A stretch of DNA of 64,000 nt from Serratia symbiotica (GTDB lineage Bacteria; Pseudomonadota; Gammaproteobacteria; Enterobacterales; Enterobacteriaceae), in the NCBI RefSeq assembly GCF_000821185.2, contig NZ_CP050855.1, forward strand, positions 2,356,001 to 2,420,000. Reading direction: 5' to 3'. Below, in pieces: positions 40,762 through 49,416 of this stretch; within the stretch, counting starts at the first letter, position 1, and every line of letters starts with the position of its first letter. The position numbers and the translations under genes were made by a program. The notes below the pieces were generated by a model. That model saw only the letters and a list, made by a program, of their open reading frames with translations, had not been told where the DNA came from and did no database searches.

Positions 40762-41219
40762 ATAGAAAACGTTGCTCTTATTGGTATCGATCTCGGTAAA
40801 CACTCTTTCCACATTCATTGCCAAGATAAGTCAGGTAAAGCGCTTCTGCGTAAGCAGTTTACGCGCACAAAGCTAATGCAGTTTTTGGCGACGTACCCGT
40901 CTTCGGTTATTGTTATGGAAGCTTGAGCTGGTGCACACTTTATGGCGCGGCGTATCAGTGATAGCAGCCATAAAGCAAAACTTATCTCTCCGCAATTTGT
41001 GCGCCCATTTGTTAAGAGCAATAAAAAAGATTTTGTTGATGCAGAGGCGATATGTGAAGCCGCACCCCGGCCGTCAATGCATTTTGTCCAGCCGAGAACT
41101 GAGGTTCAGCAGGCGATGCGAGCACTGCATCGGGTCAGAGGATCTCTTATCAGAGACAAAGTAAAAACTACTAACCCGATCCACGGTTTTCTGCTGGAGT
41201 TTGCACTGATTTTTGACTA
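40762..41219 (+). pseudogene. IS110-family transposase, 5' part with stop codon
   Basis: Encodes ENVALIGIDLGKHSFHIHCQD (the DEDD-type first catalytic Asp), FTRTKLMQFLATYPSSVIVMEA then TGA at 40924, then FVRPFVKSNKKDFVDAEAIC and RPSMHFVQPRTEVQQAMRALH, matching the N-terminal half of IS110/IS621-type transposases. The initiation codon is ATA, one change from ATG. After FLLEF the match ends abruptly, so the C-terminal half is lost. Dead. Confidence 0.86.
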
Positions 41220-41289
41220 ATGGAAAAATCAGTGTTGCAAAAATGGCGGTGACCATAGATTTTTATGTACACCGTGCATGGCACGTTGC

Positions 41290-41765
41290 ACATGAGCGCA
41301 ACCAGTCTGACTGTGGTGATCAAGTGGGTGACTTGGAGATGACAGTCCTCTACACACCCGGCAAAAGGAAGTGTCAGCCGAACAACAAGGGTGCTCTGTG
41401 TGAGAGGAGACCTGAAGGAAACTGAAGATCTCATACAATAGTGTCTTGTGGTTGAAGACCTAACGGCGCAAGGTTCGCTGCCTATTATGAAGGAACAAGA
41501 AAAGGCCGTATGCCTGAGCAAAAATGCTAATAAGAAACAGACTCACAAAGGAAAGAGTGTGGATATCAGCGGTAAACCAACGAGGTCTGTGGTGGAACTT
41601 AGGGGCAAGCCACATGAACCCTGAGTTCCCGAAGAAAGGGGTCTCAAAAGCGGGGAGGGGGGTATCACTACGGGAACTCCAGCGTTAACAATGAACCGCC
41701 GTATACGGAACCGCACCTACAGTAGTGTGAGAGGACGGCGGGAATAATCCCGCCTCCTACTCTAT
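41290..41765 (+). other. Group II intron remnant lacking its reverse transcriptase
   Basis: The 5' side GAGCGCAACCAGTCTG ... GTGATCAAGTGGGTGACTTGG has the layout of a bacterial group II intron start. The 3' side (41690-41760) has ATGAACCGCCGTATACGG, CCGCACCTACAG, GTGTGAGAGGACGGCGGG and CCCGCCTCCTACTC, a domain V plus VI pair. Only about 470 bases lie between the ends, so the intron-encoded protein gene has been deleted. It lies just past the broken IS110 gene. Confidence 0.68.
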
Positions 41766-41818
41766 GGAGAAGCTGAACACTAAAAAGCGCCCGGCCATAT
41801 TAACAAGACTGATCATCA

Positions 41819-42697
41819 TTACTTCATGCTAGCGAGCAACACATCGACATTATGTTTGAATGCCTGCACATAGGTCGCTGCTGGGCCATGTGCGCTAGAC
41901 AATGCCTCTGGATATAACTCCCCACCCGCCTTGGCCCCAGTGGCAACCGCAATTTGCTTTACCAGGCGCGAGTCAGTTTGGTTCTCAATAAAATAGGCGC
42001 TAACCTTTTCCTGCTTGATCTGCTTAATCAAGCTGGCTACGTCGCTGGCACTGGCTTCAGCTTCGGTAGAAAAACCAACCGGGGCAAGGAAGGTGACACC
42101 ATACTCATGCCCAAAGTAACCAAAAGCATCGTGGCTGGTTAGCACCTTACGTTTCTCTGGCGGCACCGCAGCAAACTGCGTTTTAGCCCACAGATCCAGC
42201 TTTTGCAACTGCTGAATATACTCCGTTCCTCGCTGGCGGAAATAGTTGGCGTCTTGCGGATCGGCAGCAATCAGCGCATTCATCACATTAGTGGCGTACT
42301 GAACGCCATTTTTCATACTATTCCAGGCGTGAGGATCGGTCATTTTCTTACCGTTTTCTTCCATCTGCCGCGTGTCAGTCCCCTGTGAAGCGATGATTAC
42401 CCGTCCTTGATAACCCGAAGCGCTAACCAAACGATCGAGCCACCCTTCCAACCCCAGGCCGCTGACGAACACCACGTCAGCCTGTGACAACAACTTGCTG
42501 TCCTGCGGTGAAGGTTCAAAGCTGTGCGGATCGCCGCCTGGCCTTACCAGCGTGCTAACTTTGACGTGCTCTCCCCCCACTTGCTTGACGATATCACTGA
42601 GGATAGAAAAGCTGGCAACGGCATTGACAGTCTTCGCCATTGCCAATGGGCTGGACAGCAGAACAGCGACTGCCAGCAATATAGGTAAACGTTTCAT
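41819..42697 (-). CDS. Zinc ABC transporter substrate-binding protein (ZnuA/TroA family)
   Basis: Periplasmic cluster A-I metal-binding protein, 292 residues, signal peptide MKRLPILLAVAVLLSSPLAMA. Probable metal ligands are His in DPHSFEPSP (about 58), His in DPHAWNS (about 133), His in LTSHDAFGYFGHEYG (about 197) and the acidic site in LYPEALSSAHGP (about 267). It lacks the long His-rich loop of E. coli ZnuA. The start at 42697 follows AGGAGG. Last of the ATPase-permease-binding protein operon. The Zur-type operator upstream of the operon points to zinc rather than manganese. Confidence 0.88.
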   Translation of the reverse strand: MKRLPILLAVAVLLSSPLAMAKTVNAVASFSILSDIVKQVGGEHVKVSTLVRPGGDPHSFEPSPQDSKLLSQADVVFVSGLGLEGWLDRLVSASGYQGRVIIASQGTDTRQMEENGKKMTDPHAWNSMKNGVQYATNVMNALIAADPQDANYFRQRGTEYIQQLQKLDLWAKTQFAAVPPEKRKVLTSHDAFGYFGHEYGVTFLAPVGFSTEAEASASDVASLIKQIKQEKVSAYFIENQTDSRLVKQIAVATGAKAGGELYPEALSSAHGPAATYVQAFKHNVDVLLASMK

Positions 42698-42724
42698 ACT
42701 TTTTCCTCCTGCAAATAGCACTTC

Positions 42725-43603
42725 TCAACGGCGCGCGCAAGAGTAGATCCCGCCGCACGTCCCAAATAGAATCGAAACAAAAAAGATCATGCTGGCGCTC
42801 AGCACAATCGCCGGGCCAGCAGGCAGCGAGGCGTAATACGACCATTCCAGACCAATCAGGCTGGAAAGCATACCGATCCCCATCGCCACCGCCAGCATAT
42901 ATGGTAAATTACGCGCCCAGAAACGCGCACTGGCAGCGGGCAGCATCATCAGCCCCACCGACATCAAAGTGCCGAGGATTTGAAAACCCGCCACCAGATT
43001 GATCACCACCAGCGCCAGAAACAGCCCATGTATCAGCGCTAGCCAGCGCGGTGCACTGACCCGCAGAAAAGTAACATCAAAAGACTCAATCACTAACGCA
43101 CGATACAGCACCGCTAACGCCAATAATGAAAAGCTGGCTATCGCACCAACCATCAGAATGGCATGAGTTCCCACCGCCAAAATCGAGCCAAACAGCACAT
43201 GCAGCAGATCAACGCTGGAACCACGCAACGATACCAGCGTCACTCCCAATGCCAGAGAGCCAAGGTAAAAACCGGCGAAGCTGGCATCTTCCTTTAACGG
43301 CGTGCGGCGGCTGACCAAACCGGACAACATCGCCACGGCCAATCCAGCAATAAACCCACCCACCCCCATCGCCACCAGCGACATGCCGGAAATCAGATAG
43401 CCTATCGCCGCACCAGGCAATACCGCATGAGAGAGCGCATCACCAACCAGACTCATACGCCGCAGCAATAGAAAAATCCCCAACGGTGCCGCACTGAACG
43501 ACAGCGCCAAACAGGCCACCAACGCACGACGCATAAAACCAAAGGACACGAAGGGATCAAGCAACAGGTGCAGCAGCGTCATGACACCACCGCCATCTGG
43601 CAC
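42725..43603 (-). CDS. Zinc ABC transporter permease (ZnuB-like)
   Basis: 292 residues, ABC-3 family permease with about eight to nine membrane helices (MRRALVACLALSFSAAPLGIFLLLRRMSLVGDALSHAVLPG is the family start block, where DALSHAVLPG is diagnostic). It overlaps the ATPase gene by 25 bases if begun at 43603; an ATG at 43582 (MTLLHLLLDPFVSFGF) gives a four-base overlap and is the better start. Inner membrane channel for metal uptake. Confidence 0.86.
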   Translation of the reverse strand: MPDGGGVMTLLHLLLDPFVSFGFMRRALVACLALSFSAAPLGIFLLLRRMSLVGDALSHAVLPGAAIGYLISGMSLVAMGVGGFIAGLAVAMLSGLVSRRTPLKEDASFAGFYLGSLALGVTLVSLRGSSVDLLHVLFGSILAVGTHAILMVGAIASFSLLALAVLYRALVIESFDVTFLRVSAPRWLALIHGLFLALVVINLVAGFQILGTLMSVGLMMLPAASARFWARNLPYMLAVAMGIGMLSSLIGLEWSYYASLPAGPAIVLSASMIFFVSILFGTCGGIYSCARR

Positions 43604-44292
43604 TGAGGTTGGCTGGCAACATTCAACGCTGGAATATGTTCCAAAACCCGATCAGCATCCCCCCAATGACAACACTGCGGCGTCAACAGCAGTACCTGAG
43701 GGAAATGATTGGTCACCAGCGACATATCGTGCAGCACGGCGATAAGCGTCCTCCCCTGCCGGTGCAGTTGCTCAATAACCTGTACCAACAATTGGGTGGT
43801 AGCGCTGTCGATACCGGTGAAAGGTTCGTCCAGTAAAATCAGCGGTGCCTGCTGTACCAACAGGCGCGCAAACAATACCCGTTGCAACTGACCACCGGAT
43901 AGTTCCCCCACCGGTCTGCTCGCCATCGCGGTCATACCCACGCACTCTAGTGCCTCGGCAATATGCCGCGACGCACACTTGCTCAACCCACCGAACATGC
44001 CACTTTTCGCCCAGTTTCCCATCGCGACCAAATCGCTGACCCGTATCGGGAACTGGCGATCCAGCTCCGTCTGCTGCGGCAAGTAGGCCATTCGTGGCGG
44101 TTGATTGCCACTGAAATGCAGGCTACCGCCTTGCAGGGGCTGTAGCCCAGCCAGCGTTTTTAGCAATGTGGATTTGCCCGCGCCATTAACCCCGACGACC
44201 GCCGTCAGAGAGCCAGTGGCAAAATGGCCACTAAGCGGTGAGAATAGCGGTACACTGCCATAACCGATCTCGGCCTGTTGCAACGTGATCAT
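43579..44292 (-). CDS. Zinc ABC transporter ATP-binding protein (ZnuC-like)
   Basis: 237 residues from MITLQQAEIGYGSVPLF. Walker [17 protein letters not shown] near 33-48, Q-loop YLPQQTELDRQFP, signature LSGGQLQRVLFARLL, Walker B LILLDEPFTGID, His switch in AVLHDMSLV. The ATG at 44292 overlaps the stop of a small upstream ORF (ATGA), which supports this start over a longer frame to 44325. First conserved gene of the zinc uptake operon. Confidence 0.88.
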   Translation of the reverse strand: MITLQQAEIGYGSVPLFSPLSGHFATGSLTAVVGVNGAGKSTLLKTLAGLQPLQGGSLHFSGNQPPRMAYLPQQTELDRQFPIRVSDLVAMGNWAKSGMFGGLSKCASRHIAEALECVGMTAMASRPVGELSGGQLQRVLFARLLVQQAPLILLDEPFTGIDSATTQLLVQVIEQLHRQGRTLIAVLHDMSLVTNHFPQVLLLTPQCCHWGDADRVLEHIPALNVASQPQCQMAVVS

Positions 44293-44435
44293 GGCAACGC
44301 CACCGCCCAACAAATGCCCAGCCACAGCAAAGCCAACAGCACAACGGCAATTCCGCAGCGCAGTACTGCTGAGGCGGTGAACAAGGTATTTAATGATGTT
44401 TCGGTGTCATATCGAGATGTCGATGTCAATTTCAT
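44289..44435 (-). CDS. Small membrane protein ORF leading the zinc operon
   Basis: 48 residues beginning MKLTSTSRYDTETSLNTLFT and ending in one hydrophobic helix (AVVLLALLWLGICWAVALP). Its TGA overlaps the ATPase ATG as ATGA, the usual sign of translational coupling, and it is the first ORF after the Zur-type operator. The ribosome site is weak, so the start is uncertain. It could be a real small subunit or modulator of the transporter, or merely a leader. I do not recognise a family. Confidence 0.5.
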   Translation of the reverse strand: MKLTSTSRYDTETSLNTLFTASAVLRCGIAVVLLALLWLGICWAVALP

Positions 44436-44461
44436 GGCCAACAAGAATTAAAGAGAAAATA

Positions 44462-44508
44462 TGTGATGTAATAATATTACATCACAAACCCCGTATCAGC
44501 TCAAGCCT
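44462..44508 (-). promoter_or_regulatory. Zur box and promoter of the zinc uptake operon
   Basis: A perfect 25-base palindrome at 44462-44486 has arms TGTGATGTAATA and TATTACATCACA around a central A; its GATGTAAT/ATTACATC core fits the Zur consensus. On the minus strand, -35 TTGAGC, a 17-base spacer and -10 TGTAAT lie so that the -10 falls inside the palindrome, a typical repressor arrangement. Confidence 0.8.
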
Positions 44509-44769
44509 TCTCCCATCAATAATACAACGAAGCGCGACCACTGCCCATTAGGTCAATACCGGCTAGTATAGAAATTTACCAATGAGCAACATGCATGTAC
44601 AATAACGGCAGGGTGAAATCTTAACCGCCTTTTGAGCAAAATCGATCGATTTGACGGCCTGTTCCCGTTGTGACCTTATGCTCCCTTGTGGGAACCATAC
44701 CTGATAATATCTGATGCTTGTTTGCTGTACTTCGGTTGCTTAGAAGACCCTCGCCAGACAGCAAAAATC
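44509..44769. other. Spacer between zinc operon and ISAs1 remnant
   Basis: No gene or clear signal is recognised. The left end of the ISAs1 element may lie here but could not be fixed. Confidence 0.4.
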
Positions 44770-45801
44770 AATTATCCCTTGTTTGACTACGCTGTTATTG
44801 CCAGTGCTTAAGGATGGGAAGACATTGAGGACTTTGGCGAAGTCCATATTGAGTGGCTTCAGAAATAAAGTATTTTCGCCAATGGGTTACCTGTTCACGA
44901 CACCATTATTGCACGCATTGTTTCCCGCCTCAACCCGACTCAGTTTCAGCAGTGCTTTGTCCGCTGGGTGCAATCGGTGAATAAGCTCACCAGAGGCGAG
45001 CTTATGGCAAGGTGTTACGGGGTGTCTGCGACAAAAGGAATCGCTACTCTGTCATTCATAGGGTCAGTGCTTTTGCCACCCGCAATGATGGGGTAATGGG
45101 CCAGTTAAAAGCAGATCACAGCCCTCCCAGCGCTGATGAAACTACTGGAACTTAAGGGATGCCTGATATCCATTGACGCAATTAGGGTGCCAGACCAATA
45201 TCGCTGACACGATTTCAGGCAGGGAGGCGATTATCTTCTGGCACCAGAAGCAGCGCTATAGCGCGGTAAAAAAGGCACTGTAGCCGCCCTGCACAGTTGA
45301 AAAAATCGGCAATGTGATTGTGGAAAAATGGCTCGGGCATATTGAGGTCAGGGAATACCAGGTACTTCCAGCGGGTAACCTGGCTGCTCAATTTGCTGAG
45401 TGGAAGAACATGAAACGCTAGGGGCGGCTGTCAGTTACCGATTGGATAAATGGGGAAAAGAGTCCCTCGAATACCGCTACTACATCAGTTTGGCAGAGCT
45501 AAATGAGAACCGCTTTGCCAGAGCAGTCAGAGGCCACTGGCGTATTGGGAACAGTCTGCACTGGGTACTGGATGTATTGATAAACGAGGATGCCAGTCTC
45601 ATCTGCCGTGGAGAGGCAGCGGAAATTCTGTGCTGCATGCGCCACATTGCACTGAATATACTGCATACGGAAAAAACGAGAAAAGCCAGTATCTGGAGGA
45701 GACGTAAATTATCGAGTATGAATAGCACTTACCTGGAACAGATCCTTGCCGTCGGCTTTAGCTCGCTGGTTGAAAAGTGGGTATGTGTGTTCTCACCCTG
45801 A
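44770..45801 (+). pseudogene. ISAs1-family (H-repeat) transposase, heavily decayed
   Basis: Pieces in all three forward frames match the H-repeat protein in order: DIEDFGEVHIEWLQK, VHDTIIARIVSRLNPTQFQQ, LMKLLELKGCLISIDAI, then a continuous end from about 45430 with LEYRYYISLAELNENRFARA, GHWRIGNSLHWVLDVLINED and RGEAAEILCCMRHIALNIL. Many frameshifts and stops. Confidence 0.85.
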
Positions 45802-46316
45802 TAATAATGGCCGCAGATTTTCTCCTGACTCAACATTGATGCATATGAAAATCAAAGTATTTTTTGTTAAATATTAAAGAAAGTGATTAATGATAGAATA
45901 TCTGGGTAAGTTGTCAGCGTTGACCAGCAGACTGAATTTTTATTTAGCGCACGTTCATCATGGAAAAAACTCATTAGGAATATTTGATATAGTTATGAAG
46001 GCATTTACTTAATGAATTATCGTTATAAGCAAGCTAATTTTCACTGTCAGTCGGTATATAAACGCCAATGAATGCATCAGAAATAGGGTTATGTAGCGGG
46101 GACTTACCTATGAAATCATTGATAACACCCTTTAAATCAACTGTTGATGAATTGTAAGTTTACGTAATCACAACAGGTCAAACGCGAAAAAATGATTTAT
46201 ATTCATCCTATAAGAAACTTATAAAGTTAGCGTTAAGCTGCCTCCGTCGATGATGTAAATCAGCTTACTCACAGAGTGTTATCAACACCGAAATTATAAC
46301 TTACGGAGGGGATGAT
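45802..46316. other. tomB upstream region
   Basis: About 515 AT-rich bases without a gene. acrB, which precedes tomB in E. coli, is absent. A promoter for tomB-hha should lie here, but no -10/-35 pair stands out. Confidence 0.4.
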
Positions 46317-46685
46317 ATGGATGAGTATTCGTCTAAGCGACATGATATTGCTCAACTCAAATTCTTGTGCGAAAATCTGTACGACGAAGGCATCGCCACC
46401 CTGGATGACAGCTACCATGGGTGGGTAAACGATCCAACGTCTTTTGTCAACCTCCAGCTCAATGAGTTGATTGAACATATTGCTTCGTTTGTGATGAGTT
46501 ATAAAATTAAATACATGGATGAAAGTGATCTGTCGGAGTTAGTCGAAGAATATCTCGATGATGCCTATATGCTGTTCAGTAGCTACGGTATCAATGATTC
46601 CGATCTTCGCCGCTGGCAAAAAACCAAAGCGAAATTATTCAGAATGTTCTCAGGAGAGGGCATCTGTACTACAATGAAAACTTAG
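46317..46685 (+). CDS. tomB: Hha toxicity modulator TomB
   Basis: 122 residues, colinear with E. coli TomB/YbaJ: MDEYSSKRHDIAQLKFLCENLYDEG, GWVNDPTSFVNLQLNELIEH, YMDESDLSELVEEYLDDAY. It starts 13 bases after GGAGGGG. Antitoxin-like partner of Hha that affects biofilm formation and conjugation in E. coli. Directly followed by hha after 51 bases. Confidence 0.95.
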   Translation: MDEYSSKRHDIAQLKFLCENLYDEGIATLDDSYHGWVNDPTSFVNLQLNELIEHIASFVMSYKIKYMDESDLSELVEEYLDDAYMLFSSYGINDSDLRRWQKTKAKLFRMFSGEGICTTMKT

Positions 46686-46736
46686 GGATTTATTATTCCT
46701 CAACCTATTTTACGGTTTAAAAAATTAAAGGCCATC

Positions 46737-46940
46737 ATGACTAAAACTGACTATCTGATGCGTTTACGTAAATGCACCACGATTGATACGCTAGAGCGTG
46801 TTATTGAAAAAAATAAGTATGAACTTTCCAACGATGAACTGGAGCTATTTTACTCCGCAGCCGACCACCGCCTTGCTGAACTCACCATGAACAAACTGTA
46901 TGATAAAATCCCTACCGCCGTTTGGAAATATGTAAGATAA
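46737..46940 (+). CDS. hha: Haemolysin expression modulator Hha (H-NS co-regulator)
   Basis: 67 residues, [20 protein letters not shown] and [20 protein letters not shown], the small helical Hha/YmoA fold that binds H-NS/StpA and tunes silencing of foreign DNA. It lacks the few extra N-terminal residues of E. coli Hha, as in YmoA of Yersinia. Partner of tomB. Confidence 0.96.
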   Translation: MTKTDYLMRLRKCTTIDTLERVIEKNKYELSNDELELFYSAADHRLAELTMNKLYDKIPTAVWKYVR

Positions 46941-47633
46941 TCCAGGCTACGATGCATTGGGCCGATACACTTATCGGCTTCAATGCCTGCCCTGATTTAT
47001 TTTTTATATTATTGAATTACTGTGATTTCGTTCTATATGAGAACTCAAAAATATCTGCCCTCATTAATGGCGATAGGCTTTACGCATTAAATATAGCCTT
47101 AGCTAAATGATTATCGCTACGATTAAGCAATGGTTAATTCGTTATCCTTCAACTGGTAGGGTATAAAGCCATGGTAAAATAACCCTGGTCAAATTTGAAC
47201 GCCATATAACGCGTCGAAAAATCCATCGGATAGGGGACGGTTGAATTCAGGCGGTGGCTTTCCACCAACACCAAACGGCTGATATCCCCCTCGGAAAATC
47301 GCACTATTACGCTGGGAAACACAGCAAATGGCATGAATCCGCCTAAGAATCGTCGTGCTGCATAAACACTGTTAATCTCGCTGCGACAGCAGTGAAACCT
47401 TTGCCCAGTGCTAAAATTTAATATAGCCGAAGGAAGTCTTCGGCCAGAGGTTGTCGCACCGTCGGAAACCGCTGGCTGACGACCAATGGCACCAGCGCAC
47501 TATGCTTGTCAGACGGTAGAACTGCATGCCTTGGTGGGAGAGAAAGCGCTGAGGATAGTTAACATCCCAAGTGAGAATAAAAGTGTAATATCTAGAAATA
47601 TAATGCACTGAATCTTGATTAATCACTGAATTT
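46941..47633. other. hha-ffs spacer with an unrecognised minus-strand fragment
   Basis: Two short minus-strand frames, 47149-47334 (PFAVFPSVIVRFSEGDISRL, ending YFTMALYPTS) and 47411-47626, lie in different frames and may be pieces of one dead gene. I do not recognise the family. ybaY, expected near here, is not seen. Confidence 0.35.
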
Positions 47634-47746
47634 GGTGGAGGCCCTACCAGCTACATCCCGGCACACACGTTACCTGCTGCGGCTGCTTCCTTCCGGATCT
47701 GACCGAGTCCACAAGTTAGTGTTGCGGGAGAACCAACAAGGCCCCC
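47634..47746 (-). ncRNA. ffs: 4.5S RNA of the signal recognition particle
   Basis: On the minus strand the RNA begins GGGGGCCTTGTTGGTTCTCC and ends GCTGGTAGGGCCTCCACC, with the conserved apical segment GTCAGATCCGGAAGGAAGCA GC that binds Ffh. The 113-base length and pairing of the two ends match E. coli 4.5S RNA. Located beside ybaZ as in E. coli. Confidence 0.96.
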
Positions 47747-47892
47747 ATTGACGGCTTCTGTACTTTAAAGCGTTGGCATTATCAGTGATGGTTCGTCAAA
47801 TAGCAAGCCAAGCAAAACCAACTGCTGTTTTCTTACTCGTTTCACCTATGGCATACTCTCTACCTGATATTTTACTCGCGCAGGAAAACAAA

Positions 47893-48207
47893 ATGCACCC
47901 CGTAGCCCCCTCCTTTAGCCAACGCGTGTTCCATGTGGTGGCCGCCATTCCCTATGGCAAGATCACCACCTACGGTGAAGTGGCACGGCTGGCGGGATCA
48001 CCGCGCGCAGCGCGTCAGGTCGGCGGTGTATTGCGACGTTTGCCGGAAGGCAGCACCCTACCCTGGCATCGGGTGATGAATCGCCATGGACAAATTTCGC
48101 AGCAGGGCGAAGACTTTCAGCGGCAGAGGCAGGCATTGCTCGAAGAAGGGATTATTTTCAGCACGCACAGTACTGTGGACTTTCAGCTATACGGCTGGTA
48201 CCAATAA
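47893..48207 (+). CDS. atl: Alkyltransferase-like protein Atl (YbaZ)
   Basis: 104 residues from MHPVAPSFSQRVFHVVAAIP at 47893; the frame goes back to 47773 but those residues are not in the family. It resembles the MGMT DNA-binding domain, but the active-site PCHR is PWHR (LPWHRVMNRHG), so it recognises O6-alkylguanine without repairing it and recruits nucleotide excision repair. Confidence 0.93.
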   Translation: MHPVAPSFSQRVFHVVAAIPYGKITTYGEVARLAGSPRAARQVGGVLRRLPEGSTLPWHRVMNRHGQISQQGEDFQRQRQALLEEGIIFSTHSTVDFQLYGWYQ

Positions 48208-48292
48208 AATAGCCTTTGGGCGAAATGCAGAGGCTATTAATAGCAGGCTTTATCAGCAAAGCTGACGAGACGATTAAAGAGGCAATAATTTT

Positions 48293-49156
48293 ATGGGGAA
48301 AGAATTGCATCGTCTCCTTGATCTATTGGATTTGGAGAAAATCGAAGAAGGGGTGTTTCGAGGACAGAGCGAAGATTTGGGATTACGCCAGCTATTCGGG
48401 GGTCAATTGATCGGCCAAGCGCTGTACGCCGCTAAGCAAACGGTGTTGGACGAGCGCAGCGTACACTCGTTCCACAGCTATTTTCTGCGCCCAGGCAACA
48501 GCAGCAAACCCATCCTGTATGAAGTGGAAAATTTGCGCGATGGCCACAGCTTTAGTACCCGCCGCATCACCGCCATCCAGCATGATAAACCGATCTTCTA
48601 TATGACCGCCTCCTTCCAAAGCCGGGAGGTTGGCTTTGAACATCAGAACACCATGCCGAAGGTGTCGCTACCAGAAGGTCTGATGTCCGAGTCCGAAATC
48701 GCCCAGGAGCTGGCGCACAGGCTGCCGGAAAAGTTGCGTGAGAAGTTTATCGGCCAGAAGCCGTTGGAGATGCGGCCAGTGAAGTTCCACAACCCGCTGA
48801 AAGGCAGCGTGCAAGAACCGCACCGTTACGTGTGGTTGCGCGCCAATGGCAGCATGCCGGACGACCCGCATATTCATCAGCACCTGCTAAGTTATGCCTC
48901 CGATTTCCATTTGCTGCCGACGGCGCTGCAACCGCATGGCGTCGGCTTCCTAGAACCAGACATGCAGGTGGCCACCATCGACCACTCGATGTGGTTCCAT
49001 CGTCCCTTCCGCATGGATGACTGGTTGCTGTACGCGGTAGAAAGCACTTCTGCCTCAGGTGCACGTGGTTTCGTGCGTGGTCAGATCTATACCCGCGAGG
49101 GGGTTCTGGTGGCCAGCACGGTGCAAGAAGGGGTAATTCGCCAGCACCGAACATAA
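48293..49156 (+). CDS. tesB: Acyl-CoA thioesterase II
   Basis: 287 residues, double hot-dog fold. Conserved [43 protein letters not shown] and [14 protein letters not shown]; the Asp in TIDHSMWFH and the Thr/Gln of the C-terminal [10 protein letters not shown] are the known catalytic residues. Cleaves medium and long acyl-CoA. Confidence 0.96.
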   Translation: MGKELHRLLDLLDLEKIEEGVFRGQSEDLGLRQLFGGQLIGQALYAAKQTVLDERSVHSFHSYFLRPGNSSKPILYEVENLRDGHSFSTRRITAIQHDKPIFYMTASFQSREVGFEHQNTMPKVSLPEGLMSESEIAQELAHRLPEKLREKFIGQKPLEMRPVKFHNPLKGSVQEPHRYVWLRANGSMPDDPHIHQHLLSYASDFHLLPTALQPHGVGFLEPDMQVATIDHSMWFHRPFRMDDWLLYAVESTSASGARGFVRGQIYTREGVLVASTVQEGVIRQHRT

Positions 49157-49189
49157 GAAGCCACTGCCCATTTTGCATCGTTATTATTT

Positions 49190-49395
49190 TATATTATTGA
49201 CCATGGCGGCGTCGCAGCCCCAAGACACGTAATCAAGGCAAAAGGTACAGGGCATAGAAGCCTATATTCAAGCCCGACATCGCGGATTACGGGCTTTTGT
49301 GGCGCGACCCGAAGGGCTGGAACCATTTTAACACGCCCCTAGGTTACCAGCCGCTTATTTGGGCTACCAAACCTCACGGGCCATTGCAAAACTCA
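49190..49395 (-). repeat. Dispersed intergenic repeat, copy 2 (reverse)
   Basis: Fills the convergent tesB-amtB gap. On the minus strand it shows GTGAGGTTTGGTAGCCC, AAATAAGCGG, CAGCCCTTCGGGTCGCGCC, GATGTCGGGCTTGAATATAGG, GCCTTGATTACG and GGGGCTGCGACGCCGCC, the same order as copies 1 and 3. Confidence 0.65.
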
Positions 49396-49416
49396 CGACC
49401 TGCCCTTCTACAAACG

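Noticed and set aside
47149..47626. Minus-strand frames near ffs as a real gene (e.g. ybaY)
   Set aside because: The frames are short, out of phase with one another and do not resemble YbaY; left as an unrecognised fragment.
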